Part shown: piece after piece, positions 15,956 through 25,154 of the stretch
Layout of the letters: each line of letters starts with the position of its first letter
How positions within the stretch are numbered: the first letter of the stretch is position 1
DNA from: Actinoallomurus bryophytorum
GTDB lineage: Bacteria > Actinomycetota > Actinomycetes > Streptosporangiales > Streptosporangiaceae
Direction: 5' to 3'
Assembly: GCF_006716425.1 (NCBI RefSeq)
Contig: NZ_VFOZ01000001.1
Location: forward strand, 6,324,001-6,388,000
DNA: 64,000 nt
Made by a program: the position numbers and the translations under genes
Notes under the pieces: model-generated
What the model saw: only the letters and a program-made list of their open reading frames with translations
Database searches by the model: none
Told to the model about the DNA's origin: nothing

Positions 15956-16642
15956 TCAGGACACCGGCACGCCGTCACCGGGGACGAGGACGCCGTCGCT
16001 GAGCTCGATGACGCGGTCCGCGTGCCGGATGAGCATCGGGTCGTGCGTGGCGACCACCGCGGTCACGCCCTGGTCGCGGACCACCGCGTGGATCAGTTGC
16101 ATGATCGACTGGGCCGTCTCGGAGTCGAGCTGGCCCGTCGGCTCGTCGGCGATGAGCACCCGGGGCCGGTGGGCGAGCGCCCGTGCGATGGCGACGCGCT
16201 GCTGCTGTCCGCCGGACAGCTCGTACGGGCGCTGGCGGGCGTGGTCGGTCAGCCCGACCATCGCCAGCAGCAGCCGTACGCGCTCCTCGCGCTCACGTGC
16301 CGGCGTGCGCGTGAGGCGGAGGGCGACGCCGACGTTCTCGGCCGCCGACAGCACCGGGATGAGCCCGAACGACTGGAACACGAAGCCGACGGTCTCGCGC
16401 CGCATGCGCTGCAGGCCGGCCTCGCCGAGCGTGGTCACCTCGTGCTCGGCGACGACGACCCGGCCCGCCTCGGGCGCGTCCAGGCCACCGATGAGGTTCA
16501 GCAGGGTGGTCTTGCCCGATCCCGAGCGCCCCTTCACGGCCAGCAGCTCGCCCTCCGGCACGGTGAAGCTCACGTCCTTGAGCGCGTGGACTTCGACGTG
16601 ACCGGTGCGGTACGTCTTGCTCAGATCCTCAACGGTGATCAT
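15956..16642 (-). CDS. ABC transporter ATPase, MacB/LolD type
   Basis: A 228-residue ATPase of the class that drives FtsX-fold permeases rather than classical transport. Walker A GRSGSGKTT lies near residue 38, the signature is LSGGQQQRVAIARAL, Walker B VLIADEPTGQLD, and the His switch VVATHDPML. The RPYELSGGQQQ and GLIPVLSAAENV stretches are typical of the MacB/LolD/FtsE subfamily. It overlaps the upstream ATPase gene by 14 bases and is the last gene of a four-gene leftward operon with two large permeases. Confidence 0.9.
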   Translation of the reverse strand: MITVEDLSKTYRTGHVEVHALKDVSFTVPEGELLAVKGRSGSGKTTLLNLIGGLDAPEAGRVVVAEHEVTTLGEAGLQRMRRETVGFVFQSFGLIPVLSAAENVGVALRLTRTPAREREERVRLLLAMVGLTDHARQRPYELSGGQQQRVAIARALAHRPRVLIADEPTGQLDSETAQSIMQLIHAVVRDQGVTAVVATHDPMLIRHADRVIELSDGVLVPGDGVPVS

Positions 16643-17576
16643 CGTGGCTCCGGTCCGGCCATACGCCGATGTGGTCGGTCTCGAGGGCGAGCCGCACCCG
16701 GTCCTTCATCTCCAGGGCCGAGGTGAACTCCCGTGGCAGCTGGAGCCGCCCGGCCCGGTCGAGCACGGCGTACTCCGCGGCCACGATCTCCTCGCGGCCG
16801 TCCGCGTCGAGCGTCGTCCGGCGCAGGATCTCACTGCTCGTACGGCCGTCGCGGATGCCCACCGTACGGTCGACGTTGCCGGCCACGTCCGGGTCGTGGG
16901 TGACGATGACCGTGGTCACGCCCAGCTCGCGGTTGGCGCGGCGCAGGGCCCCGAACACCTCCGCGCCGGTCGCCGTGTCGAGTTCACCGGTCGGCTCGTC
17001 GGCAAGGATGATCTTGGGCTGGTTGGCGACGGCCACCGCGATGGACACGCGCTGCTGTTCGCCGCCCGACATCTCGGCCGGCCGTGCGCCGGCCCGGTGT
17101 CCCACGCCCATCAGCTCGAGCAGCTCGGCCGCACGCGACCGGCGATCCTTGCGGCCCCGGCCCGCGAAGCGCATCGGCATCTCGACGTTCTCGGCGGCGG
17201 ACAGGTACGGGAGCAGGTTCCGGCCGGTCTGCTGCCAGACGAACCCCACGAGCTCGCGGCGGAACCGCAGCCGCTCCCGGCCGGACATGTCGAGCAGGTC
17301 CGCGTCGGCCACCCGCGCCACTCCCGCCGTCGGCACGTCGAGCCCGGCCAGGATGTTCAGCAGCGTGGACTTGCCCGACCCCGACGCCCCGACGAGCGCG
17401 ACCATCTCGCCCTTGCCCACGAGCAGATCCAGGCCCTGCAACGCGATCACCTCGACGCCCTCGGTCCGGTAGATCCGTACGAGGTTGTCGCAGACGATGT
17501 GCGCGTTCTCGCCGTACTGCGAGGCACGAGCACCGGCCCGGCGCTCCAGCTCGGCGAGGTTGGGTGCGTCGTTCAT
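16629..17576 (-). CDS. ABC transporter ATPase, MacB/LolD type, with AbrB-like C-terminal tail
   Basis: A 315-residue ATPase, about 80 residues longer than its partner. Walker A GASGSGKST is near residue 63, the signature MSGGEQQRVSIAVAV, Walker B IILADEPTGELD, the switch VIVTHDP. After the nucleotide domain the last ~50 residues read EYAVLDRAGRLQLPREF then TSALEMKDRVRLALETDHIGV. The D-x-x-GR-x-x-x-P step followed by a short hydrophobic strand resembles an AbrB/SpoVT-type swapped-hairpin subunit. That would be an unusual appendage for an ABC ATPase and might mediate dimerisation or sensing. ATG 17576 gives MNDAPN and excludes a spurious upstream extension. Confidence 0.85.
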   Translation of the reverse strand: MNDAPNLAELERRAGARASQYGENAHIVCDNLVRIYRTEGVEVIALQGLDLLVGKGEMVALVGASGSGKSTLLNILAGLDVPTAGVARVADADLLDMSGRERLRFRRELVGFVWQQTGRNLLPYLSAAENVEMPMRFAGRGRKDRRSRAAELLELMGVGHRAGARPAEMSGGEQQRVSIAVAVANQPKIILADEPTGELDTATGAEVFGALRRANRELGVTTVIVTHDPDVAGNVDRTVGIRDGRTSSEILRRTTLDADGREEIVAAEYAVLDRAGRLQLPREFTSALEMKDRVRLALETDHIGVWPDRSHDDHR

Positions 17577-17595
17577 GAGGGCTCCAGACTCGACG

Positions 17596-20268
17596 TCACG
17601 TGTCTCCGATCCGCAGGACGCTTCCCAGGCCACGGCGTGCGGCGCTGGCGGAGTCGATCAGCACGGCCAGCCCGGCGAAGACCAGCACCCCGACGGCGAG
17701 CGCCACGGTCGCGGGCAGGTCGGGGGAGTAGTGCGTGACCGGGAAGCCTCCGGTGTAGGGGCGCAGGTCGATGGCGGGCCCGAGCAGTCGGGGCAGGAGC
17801 AGCCCGAGCAACCACCCCCCCACGCACGCGGCGAACAGCGTGGGCGCGATCTCGACGAGGGCCAGCAGCTGCGCCTGGCGGCGGCTCAGCCCGAGCGTGC
17901 GCAGATAGGACGCGGTCCGCCCGCGCGCCTGTGCCCCGGCGAACAGCAGGACCAGGACCGCGAGCGTCCCGTAGAAGGCCACCAGCCCGCCGGACGCGCC
18001 GAAGCCGCGGCCCACCAGCCGGCCGAGCTCCCCCTGGGTGAAGGCGTCGTGCGTCATCCGGTACGTCACGACCGAGCTCGCGCCGTCGACGCCCAGCTCC
18101 GGCAGCGCCGAGTTACGGTGCAGCGCGGCCACGTCGATGTGGTCGCCGCGCACGAAGACGGATACGGAGCCGGTGTTCCCGCCGCCCGTGACGCGGGAGA
18201 GGGCGTCGGCGGGCACCAGGACGAAGGCGGCGTCGGAGACCTGGGCCGGGAAGCTCGCGATCGTGCCGGCGTCGCGTATCGGCAGCCGCTGCCCGTAGTC
18301 CGTCGAGATGCCGAGGTCGCGGTTGGCCGCGTACTTGCGCGCGGCGGGGGAGAAGAACGCCGGGGCGGGTTCGCCCGGCCTGGTCTTCGGCCACGAGGGG
18401 ATCGCCACCCCGGTCCCGGCCATCATCCGCCGGTAGGCGTCGAGGTCGACGCCCACGACCGTGAGCTCGTCGAGGAGGTCGCCCTGGGAGAGCAGCCGGG
18501 CGGCGTCGATCGTCTGCGCGGGCACGGCCTCGCGTACGCCGGGCGTGTGGCGTACGCGGTCGACGACGGCGGGACGCATGCTCAGCGCGTCGGCGCGCGC
18601 GTCACCGCCGACCGACTCATACGTCGCCAGCCGCTGCGCGCGGCTGAGGCTGCTCTCGACCGTCGAGCCGAAGCCGATGACCGCCACGGCGAGCAGCACG
18701 ATCACCAGGGGGAGCACCGCGATGGCGTCCTGGCGTGAGGCGCGCGCGACGCCGACGAAGGGCACCGCGGAGCGGCCACGCGCGAACACCCGGCCGGCCA
18801 GGCGCAGCGGATACGGCAGGACCCGAAGGATCAGCAGGCCGGCGGCCACCGACAGCAGCGCGGGCACGGCCGACAGGAACGGGTCGATGCCCCCGGAATA
18901 GGTGCCGGTCGTGAGCCCGCGCCGCCGGAGCACGTACGTCCCCGCCACCGCGAGCACGACGACCAGTCCCTCGGCCACCAGCCGGCGGCTGGACACGGTG
19001 GTCGTGCGCCGCTCGCGCCCGGCGGCGCGGGCCGTGATGACGGCCGGCAGCGCGATCGCCGTCACGACCAGCGCCGCCGCGGCGACATAGGACACGGTCT
19101 GCGCGGGACCGGGCACGAGCAGCGCGGACAACGTCAGTCCCACTGCCGCCGCGGGCAGCGTGACCAGGGTGGAGAGAGCCGCGGTCTGCGCGGCGAGCTG
19201 GGCACGCGACGCTCCGCGAGCCGACTGGGTCGTCAGCGCCGTCCCCAGCCGGGAGAGCAGCAGCCGCGTGGCCAGCGCCAGCACGCCGAGCGCGGCGGCG
19301 AACAATCCGGCGAGGGAGAGCGACAGGAGGGTCTGCGTCGTGTGCAACCGGCGCAGGTAGTCGTCCAGCAGATCGTCGAGGCGGCTGGTCAGGACGGGAG
19401 CGGAGCTGCCGACCCGTCCGGAGGCGAGCGCCTCACCGCTCCGGTGGATGTCATCGACCAGCGTGGGTGCGGAGTGCGTGGTGACGCCGCCCACCCGGGG
19501 AGAGTAGGTCCAGGTGAAGCCGATACGGAACGGCGTACGCGAGGTCAGCGCCCGGTAGCCGTCGGGGGAGACCAGCGCCGTCCCCAGCACGATGTCGTCC
19601 CCGGACCGCTGCTTTTCCAGCTCGGCGTTCTCGAACCGGTCGTGCACCAGCCAGTAGGCGTTGCCCGGGTCGGCCGGGGTGTACAGACCGGTGATGCGGA
19701 CGCTGAGCGCCGGCTGCGTCGTGGTGGTCATCACGTCGCCGGCCTTGACGCCGAGCCGCTGGGCGGCGCGTACGGAGAGCCCGGCCTCGATGCGCGGCCC
19801 GGGTTCGGCCCCGCCGGGGGGACGGCCCGAGACGTAACGGATGTGGCCGCCCGCGCTGCTGGACAGGGTGAGGCTCAGCTTCCGCGCGTCGACGCCGCTC
19901 AGCGGCATGGAGTCCGTGACGGCGGCGTACTCGGAGGCGCCGATCGTGTCCCGCAGTGGTTCGGGGAACCTCGAGCGCCACTGCCGCTCGAGGTCCGTGA
20001 GCCCGCCGGCCGTGGCGGAGAGGCTGCCTCCCCGCGCCTTCTCCTCCAGCTCCACCGGCGCGACGTCCACCAGCTCCGCCGAGACGACGAGATCGGTGCT
20101 GCCGGGCGGGGTCCCGGTGAGGGTCTCCCGTACGCCGCGGTCGTAGCCGGCTACGAGGGTACGGGGGCCGGCGTCGACCAGGAAGGAGGTGAGGAGCACG
20201 AGCAGGCCGAGCGTGAGCAGCGACGCCCACTGCGCGCGTGCGGCCCGCCGGATCAGATGGAGGCTCAC
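17596..20268 (-). CDS. FtsX-like permease, MacB-type ABC system (second)
   Basis: An 890-residue permease starting at GTG 20268, overlapping the stop of the preceding permease by GTGA. It has an N-terminal TM helix (ASLLTLGLLVLLTSFLVDAG), then a large extracytoplasmic domain to ~300. A first cluster of TM helices includes LSLAGLFAAALGVLALATRLLLSR and a second lies mid-protein. The C-terminal FtsX core has ASYLRTLGLSRRQAQLLALVEIAPTLFAACVGGWLLG. Two FtsX modules joined in one chain are typical of actinobacterial large permeases. Such systems export peptides or lipoproteins, or transmit force to cell-wall enzymes; they do not import. The open frame extends further upstream but that part reads as Arg/Pro-rich shadow. 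Confidence 0.85.
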   Translation of the reverse strand: MSLHLIRRAARAQWASLLTLGLLVLLTSFLVDAGPRTLVAGYDRGVRETLTGTPPGSTDLVVSAELVDVAPVELEEKARGGSLSATAGGLTDLERQWRSRFPEPLRDTIGASEYAAVTDSMPLSGVDARKLSLTLSSSAGGHIRYVSGRPPGGAEPGPRIEAGLSVRAAQRLGVKAGDVMTTTTQPALSVRITGLYTPADPGNAYWLVHDRFENAELEKQRSGDDIVLGTALVSPDGYRALTSRTPFRIGFTWTYSPRVGGVTTHSAPTLVDDIHRSGEALASGRVGSSAPVLTSRLDDLLDDYLRRLHTTQTLLSLSLAGLFAAALGVLALATRLLLSRLGTALTTQSARGASRAQLAAQTAALSTLVTLPAAAVGLTLSALLVPGPAQTVSYVAAAALVVTAIALPAVITARAAGRERRTTTVSSRRLVAEGLVVVLAVAGTYVLRRRGLTTGTYSGGIDPFLSAVPALLSVAAGLLILRVLPYPLRLAGRVFARGRSAVPFVGVARASRQDAIAVLPLVIVLLAVAVIGFGSTVESSLSRAQRLATYESVGGDARADALSMRPAVVDRVRHTPGVREAVPAQTIDAARLLSQGDLLDELTVVGVDLDAYRRMMAGTGVAIPSWPKTRPGEPAPAFFSPAARKYAANRDLGISTDYGQRLPIRDAGTIASFPAQVSDAAFVLVPADALSRVTGGGNTGSVSVFVRGDHIDVAALHRNSALPELGVDGASSVVTYRMTHDAFTQGELGRLVGRGFGASGGLVAFYGTLAVLVLLFAGAQARGRTASYLRTLGLSRRQAQLLALVEIAPTLFAACVGGWLLGLLLPRLLGPAIDLRPYTGGFPVTHYSPDLPATVALAVGVLVFAGLAVLIDSASAARRGLGSVLRIGDT

Positions 20269-23200
20269 TGGTCGTCCCTGAGTCGCATGGCCTGCCCGGA
20301 CCCGCTCCGGCGCAGCGAGCGTACGAGCAGGAGGAGTACGGCGGCGAGGAGGACGACGATGGCCGCCAGCATGGTCAGGATCACCGGCCACCGCAGGATG
20401 ACGTGCGCGGGCGGATACGGGGCGGTGGCGCTCACCGTCAGCACGACGTGCGGCACGACGAGGCGGGCGACGACGATGCCGAGCAGCAGGCCGCCGGCCA
20501 GGCCCATGCCGACCAGGAACGCCTGCTCGACGGCGACCAGGCCGAACACCTGCCGGGCACGGATGCCGAGCGCGCGCAGGATCGCGAACTCCGTCATCCG
20601 CTCCCGCGCGGACACCGCCGTGTTGACCGCGAAGCCGATCGCCGCGAACACCAGGGCGGCGGCGAAGCCGAGCAGCAGCGCGCCCTGCAGGGCTCCGCCC
20701 AGCTGGGCGTCCCGCAGCCGGTGCCGCAGGTCGATCCGGTCGGCCGTCACGGCGCCCCACTCCGGATGGGAGCCGAGGGCGTGTACGGCCGGTGCCGTGT
20801 CGTCGCCCCGGGTGACCAGCCACCACTCGGTGGGGGTCGGCGCGCTGGAGCCGGTCGACAGGATGTCGTCGCTGAGAGCGGTCCAGTCGAGGAGTACGGC
20901 CGGGGTGCCCGGCGTGGTCGACGGCAGCGCTGGAACGATCCCGGCCACGGTGAGCGGCTGTTCGACGCCGTCCTCGGTCACGTTCATCCGGCCGCCGATG
21001 CCGACATGGGCGCGGGCGGCCAGGTCACTCGTGACGACCGCGGGTATCGACGGAAGCGCCGGCCGGGCCTTGTCCGCCGGAGCGTGGCCGGCGCGCAGGA
21101 CGACGCTGCCCACGACCTGCGCGTAGTAACCGACGTGAGGGAGGACCGACAGCCGCGCCGTCATCAGGCCGCCGGGCCCGAAGCCCAGTGCGGAAGCCCC
21201 CCCGAAACCCATCGTGGCCTCTCCGGTCCAGTGCGTGTCCGCCGGGAGCCGCAGTGCGGGATCGAGCTTCGTCGCGGTGCCGGGCCGCAGACCGGTCACG
21301 GCGATGCTCGCCGCGGACGCACTCGACTCGCGGATGTAGCTGAACCGGAAGGCGCGGACGCTGAGGGGATAGGAGATCACGCCGCCCCGTCCGGCGAGGC
21401 CGGCGAGGTCCGCGGTCTTCGTGTGGCGCTTCCCGTCCGAGGGCACGTTGCCCATGTCGGCCTCGTACGAGACGTGCAGGGCGTCGCTGATGACCATGAC
21501 CAGGTGGACGGGGTCGCCCAGCTCGGTCCGGGAGACACGGAAGCCCGCCGAGAGCCGCGTCGGCCGCCCGGGGATGGGCAGGGCCGACAGGCCGGTGCCG
21601 CCCGGGGCGATCTTCGCGAAGGGGACGTTCGACGGAACGCCCGAGCGGGTCCGTACGAGGGCGGAGAGCTTGGTGGCGTCGGCCGCGAGCACCGTCACGT
21701 CCGTGCTGCCGGTCGAACCGGTGTCCCGCAGGACCGGGCTCACCGTGGTGACGCCGGGCAGCTGCCCGTAACGGCCGCCCTGGCCCGGGGGCGCGGGGGA
21801 CAGGTGGTCGCCCGGCGCGCCGATCCGCAGGTCGGTGCCCGCGCGGAAGTCCGCCTGGTCGAGCTGAGACTGCCGCCACGTCGTCCCGGTCACCACCGAG
21901 AGGATGCCCACGGCCACGGTCATGACCAGCAGCAGGGCGGGGCCCGCGGTGCGCAGGGGCCGCCGGCTCACCTGGCGGGTGCCGACGGCGGGCGCCAGCC
22001 CGCGGCTGCGCGTCGTGGCGTGCTCGCCGGCACGCGAGGCGATCGGCACGAGCCGCAGGATGATGACGCCGCCGGCGAGAAGCGCGAGGGCCGGGCCGAC
22101 GACGATCAGCGGGTCGACGCCGAGCCCCTCCGTGGCGGTGCCGGTCACCGGGCCGCCGTAATGCGCGAGCTGCCAGACGGCGAGCCCGGCGACGACGACC
22201 AGGGCGAGGTCGGCCCCGGCACGCTGGATCATTCCCCGCCGTTCGCCGCGTCCGCGCTCGGCCACGGTCGCGACATAGGTCTTCCCGATGCCGCGCAGCG
22301 GCGGAAGGGCGATCGCCGCGGCGCAGGCCAGCGCGGCGGCGATCGCGATGCCCCAGGTCAGGGCGGAGGGCCCCAGGTCCAGGTGTGGCCCGGACGTGCC
22401 GAGCAGCCGCGTCGCCATGGCCGCGCGGACCAGAAGCGGGGCCAGGAACGGCGCGGCGACCGCCGATGGCGCGCTGAGCAGCAGGCCCTCGCCGACGGCC
22501 AGTGCGGCGATCTGCCGTCCCGAGGCGCCGCGGGCCCGCATCAGCGTGATCTCGACGCGCCGGTGTTCGGCGAGCAGCCGTGAGACCAGCATCAGGGTGT
22601 ACAGGGCGAGGACGACGAGTTGCAGCACCGGGATCAGCAGCGTCGACCGTGAGACGAGCAGCGCGCGGTCGACCTGCGTCAGCAGGTCGGGGGCGGATGA
22701 CTTCACGGAGTAGCCCGAGGTGCCGGCGGGCCCGGAGCCGAGGGCGGCGGGCAGCGCGCGTGCCCGCGCGGCGACGTCTTTCAACTGGCCGGCGTGCAGC
22801 TCCGCGAGGGAGGGGAAGACCAGCCATCGAGCGGTGACGGACGTGGCGAAGCGGCTCGTGAAGGTGGCCGGGGGCACGACCAGCGGCCCGAAGGTCGTGT
22901 AGTCGAGCCGCTCGGACCCGGTCGTGATGAGCTTGTCCCCGCCCCAGAAGTAGTCGTCGGCGCGGCTCGCCTCGAACAGGCCGGTGACCTGGACCGTGAC
23001 GGACGGGCCGTCGACCCGGCTGTGCAGGGTGACGGTGCGGCCGGGCGACAGTCCCATGGCGCGGGCGGCCGGCGCGGGCAGGGCGGCCTGGATGGCTCCG
23101 CTCGTGGTGGCGGCAGGCCAGTGGCCGGTGGTCAGCCGGGCGTGGTTCTCGATCCCGGAGTAGACGGCGAAGGCGGTGAGCTGCGGATGCTTGCTCCGCT

Positions 23201-23525
23201 CCTGTCCCGGCACGACGTACGAGTCGCCGCGGGCGCTCAGTGAGGTCTCCACCGGGATATCGCCGTAGACGCGCGTGACCGCCGCTCTGACCCTGCGGTC
23301 CTCGGCGGGGAGGTCGCGCGCGGTGACGCCGACGCCGACACGGGTGCCGGCCCCGTTGAAGGAGGCCCCGGCCAGTGTTTCCCGCAGTCCCGCGCCGGTC
23401 ACCGACGCGGCGTACCCGCCCAGCGCGGCCAGGACCGTGACGGCGAACAGTGCGGTCGCGGAGGCGGCGACGACCAGAAGGCGGTGACCCAGCGCACGGC
23501 GGACCACCAAACCCGGCCGTTCCAC
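20265..23525 (-). CDS. FtsX-like permease, MacB-type ABC system (first)
   Basis: A 1086-residue permease opening the four-gene operon. A TM helix near residues 15-35 is followed by a soluble extracytoplasmic domain (to ~290). The first FtsX core comes next (LLIPVLQLVVLALYTLMLVSR, then EHRRVEITLMRARGASGRQIAALAVGEGLLL). A second soluble region follows, then the C-terminal FtsX core (VNTAVSARERMTEFAILRALGIRARQVFGLVAVEQAFLVG). Both cores have the R-x-L-G loop that contacts the ATPase. It sits 116 bases after the ECF sigma factor gene on the same strand. The sigma factor may control it, though no proof is visible. Confidence 0.87.
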   Translation of the reverse strand: MERPGLVVRRALGHRLLVVAASATALFAVTVLAALGGYAASVTGAGLRETLAGASFNGAGTRVGVGVTARDLPAEDRRVRAAVTRVYGDIPVETSLSARGDSYVVPGQERSKHPQLTAFAVYSGIENHARLTTGHWPAATTSGAIQAALPAPAARAMGLSPGRTVTLHSRVDGPSVTVQVTGLFEASRADDYFWGGDKLITTGSERLDYTTFGPLVVPPATFTSRFATSVTARWLVFPSLAELHAGQLKDVAARARALPAALGSGPAGTSGYSVKSSAPDLLTQVDRALLVSRSTLLIPVLQLVVLALYTLMLVSRLLAEHRRVEITLMRARGASGRQIAALAVGEGLLLSAPSAVAAPFLAPLLVRAAMATRLLGTSGPHLDLGPSALTWGIAIAAALACAAAIALPPLRGIGKTYVATVAERGRGERRGMIQRAGADLALVVVAGLAVWQLAHYGGPVTGTATEGLGVDPLIVVGPALALLAGGVIILRLVPIASRAGEHATTRSRGLAPAVGTRQVSRRPLRTAGPALLLVMTVAVGILSVVTGTTWRQSQLDQADFRAGTDLRIGAPGDHLSPAPPGQGGRYGQLPGVTTVSPVLRDTGSTGSTDVTVLAADATKLSALVRTRSGVPSNVPFAKIAPGGTGLSALPIPGRPTRLSAGFRVSRTELGDPVHLVMVISDALHVSYEADMGNVPSDGKRHTKTADLAGLAGRGGVISYPLSVRAFRFSYIRESSASAASIAVTGLRPGTATKLDPALRLPADTHWTGEATMGFGGASALGFGPGGLMTARLSVLPHVGYYAQVVGSVVLRAGHAPADKARPALPSIPAVVTSDLAARAHVGIGGRMNVTEDGVEQPLTVAGIVPALPSTTPGTPAVLLDWTALSDDILSTGSSAPTPTEWWLVTRGDDTAPAVHALGSHPEWGAVTADRIDLRHRLRDAQLGGALQGALLLGFAAALVFAAIGFAVNTAVSARERMTEFAILRALGIRARQVFGLVAVEQAFLVGMGLAGGLLLGIVVARLVVPHVVLTVSATAPYPPAHVILRWPVILTMLAAIVVLLAAVLLLLVRSLRRSGSGQAMRLRDDQ

Positions 23526-23641
23526 CCCGTACCCCCCAAGCCCGATCCCCGAGAAAGTGTCATGATCGCCTGCGTTCGCAGGTCACGGCAAGACCGGGAG
23601 CCGAACGGAGGCCCGTTCGATATCTACTCGTGCTCTACCGC

Positions 23642-24706
23642 CTACAGCTCCGTGGGCAGGCCGAACGCGGGGAACAGGCCGGGCGGGAAGGTCGAGACCT
23701 CCGTCACCGTCCCCTCCTCCAGCCGCAGGACGCTGAGGGCGAACGGGTGGAATCCGCTCCACCCCGGCGCCCGTACGTACGAGGCCGCCGCCGGCTGCCG
23801 GTTGGCGTGCGTCGCCATGAACCGGAACTCCAGCGCGTGCTCGCCGTGCAGCGCGGGCGCCCACGAGGTGATGATCGCCTCACGCCCCTCGACGAGGGCC
23901 GGCTCGGAATCCACATGGCCGCCGGCGCCGGTCTGCTGCCCGGACCGCGCGTCCTCACCGAGCATTTTGGCCAGCGCGGCGTCGTCGGCCCGCTCGATCG
24001 CCGCCATGTAGCGTTCGAGCCCCGCGCGCTCGCTCTCGCCGGGCTCCCCGGCCGCTTCCCAGTCGAGACGCCGCTCCGGCAGGTGCTTGCGCAGCGTCGG
24101 GCGGGCCCGCTGCAGCGCGCTGTTCACCGAGGAGACACTCGACTCCAGCGCCGCGGCGGCCTCCTTGGCCGGCCAGCCGAGGACGTCGCGCAGGATCAGC
24201 ACGGCCCGCTGCCGGGGCGGCAGGTGCTGGATCGCGGCCAGGAAGGCCAGCTCGATCGTCTCCTTCGCGACGGCGGCATCGTCCGGCCCCGTCTCGGTCT
24301 CCGAGCCCGACGCGACCTCGTCGAGGAGCCGGTCGGGGTAGGGCTGCAACCACGGGATCATCGCGGCGGGCGGTGTCGTCCCGGGAGTGCCGGCCGCCGC
24401 CACCCGGCGGTCACGTGGCCTGGCCTGGAGGAAGTCCAGGCAGGCAGTGGTCGCGATCCGGTAGAGCCAGGCGCGGAAGGTGGCCGGGGCCTCGTAGGTC
24501 TCGCGCCGGCGCCACGCGCGCAGGAACGTCTCCTGCACCAGGTCCTCGGAGTCGTCCAGGGAGCCGAGCATCCGGTAGCAGTGCACCTGGAGCTCTGGCC
24601 GGTACCTCTTGGCGAGTTCGGTGAACGCAGGCTCGTCACCCGCACGCGCGGCCGCGGCCATCGCGCTCTCCTCGGCCCGGTCCATCCCGGCGTTCACTCG
24701 CTGCAC
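23642..24706 (-). CDS. ECF sigma-70 factor with SnoaL-like C-terminal domain (SigG / TIGR02960 type)
   Basis: A 354-residue alternative sigma factor. Region 2 appears as AFTELAKRYRPELQVHCYRMLG and DSEDLVQETFLRAWRRR, with FRAWLYRIATTACLDFL after it. Region 4 has HLPPRQRAVLILRDVLGWPAKEAAAALESSVSSVNSALQRAR. The C-terminal ~120 residues form a SnoaL-like domain, found in sigma factors that lack a classical anti-sigma partner and are controlled by this tail. I prefer GTG 24706 (preceded by CAGGGAG); GTG 24697 and ATG 24685 are alternatives. No anti-sigma gene is adjacent. It lies upstream of the MacB-type operon. Confidence 0.87.
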   Translation of the reverse strand: MQRVNAGMDRAEESAMAAAARAGDEPAFTELAKRYRPELQVHCYRMLGSLDDSEDLVQETFLRAWRRRETYEAPATFRAWLYRIATTACLDFLQARPRDRRVAAAGTPGTTPPAAMIPWLQPYPDRLLDEVASGSETETGPDDAAVAKETIELAFLAAIQHLPPRQRAVLILRDVLGWPAKEAAAALESSVSSVNSALQRARPTLRKHLPERRLDWEAAGEPGESERAGLERYMAAIERADDAALAKMLGEDARSGQQTGAGGHVDSEPALVEGREAIITSWAPALHGEHALEFRFMATHANRQPAAASYVRAPGWSGFHPFALSVLRLEEGTVTEVSTFPPGLFPAFGLPTEL

Positions 24707-24935
24707 TGTGGCTCCCTGGTCTCCTGCATCCGTCCGGTCCTCGTTCTGTTGGGTGGCGCGGTCCCGTCGCCCGCCCCGGCCGCGAGACGCCCGGGGACCA
24801 CGGAACCATCGCACCCGAGCTGCCCGGCCGACCAGGGCAGCGGCCGCCCCGCCCGGCAGGGGCGGAGCGGCCGCGGAGCCTCAGGGGCGCCACAGGTCTA
24901 AGCGTCCCTCGCTCTCGAGGACGGTGGCGCCGCGG

Positions 24936-25154
24936 TCAGCGCCGGGCGGGTACAGCATGTCTGAGCTCGTCGCGGGCCATGCGTTCGACGAGGACCGGGA
25001 CGAAGTCGCGGATGGGCCTGCCGTCGAAACGGTGATGGATCGAGCTGACCGCCTCGTCGACCTGTCTTGGCGAGAAGCGGTCCGCGAAGGACTGGGAGAG
25101 GCGGTCGGTGACCTGGTCAAGGGCTTGCCGTTCACGAATCGTGTCGGCGCTCAC
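24936..25154 (-). CDS. Three-helix bundle dimerization domain protein
   Basis: A 72-residue helical protein: IRERQALDQVTDRLSQSFAD, then VDEAVSSIHHRFDG and PIRDFVPVLVERMARDEL. The last block is the signature of the small three-helix dimerisation domain otherwise found at the N-terminus of arsenate-reductase-like phosphatases. Here it stands alone. The start overlaps the end of the upstream DUF5519 gene by 23 bases. Likely a protein-protein interaction module; partner unknown. Confidence 0.75.
   Translation of the reverse strand: MSADTIRERQALDQVTDRLSQSFADRFSPRQVDEAVSSIHHRFDGRPIRDFVPVLVERMARDELRHAVPARR

Noticed and set aside
17577-17633. Longer start of the AbrB-tailed ATPase
   Set aside because: It overlaps the preceding permease end and has no conserved residues. 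ATG 17576 is better.
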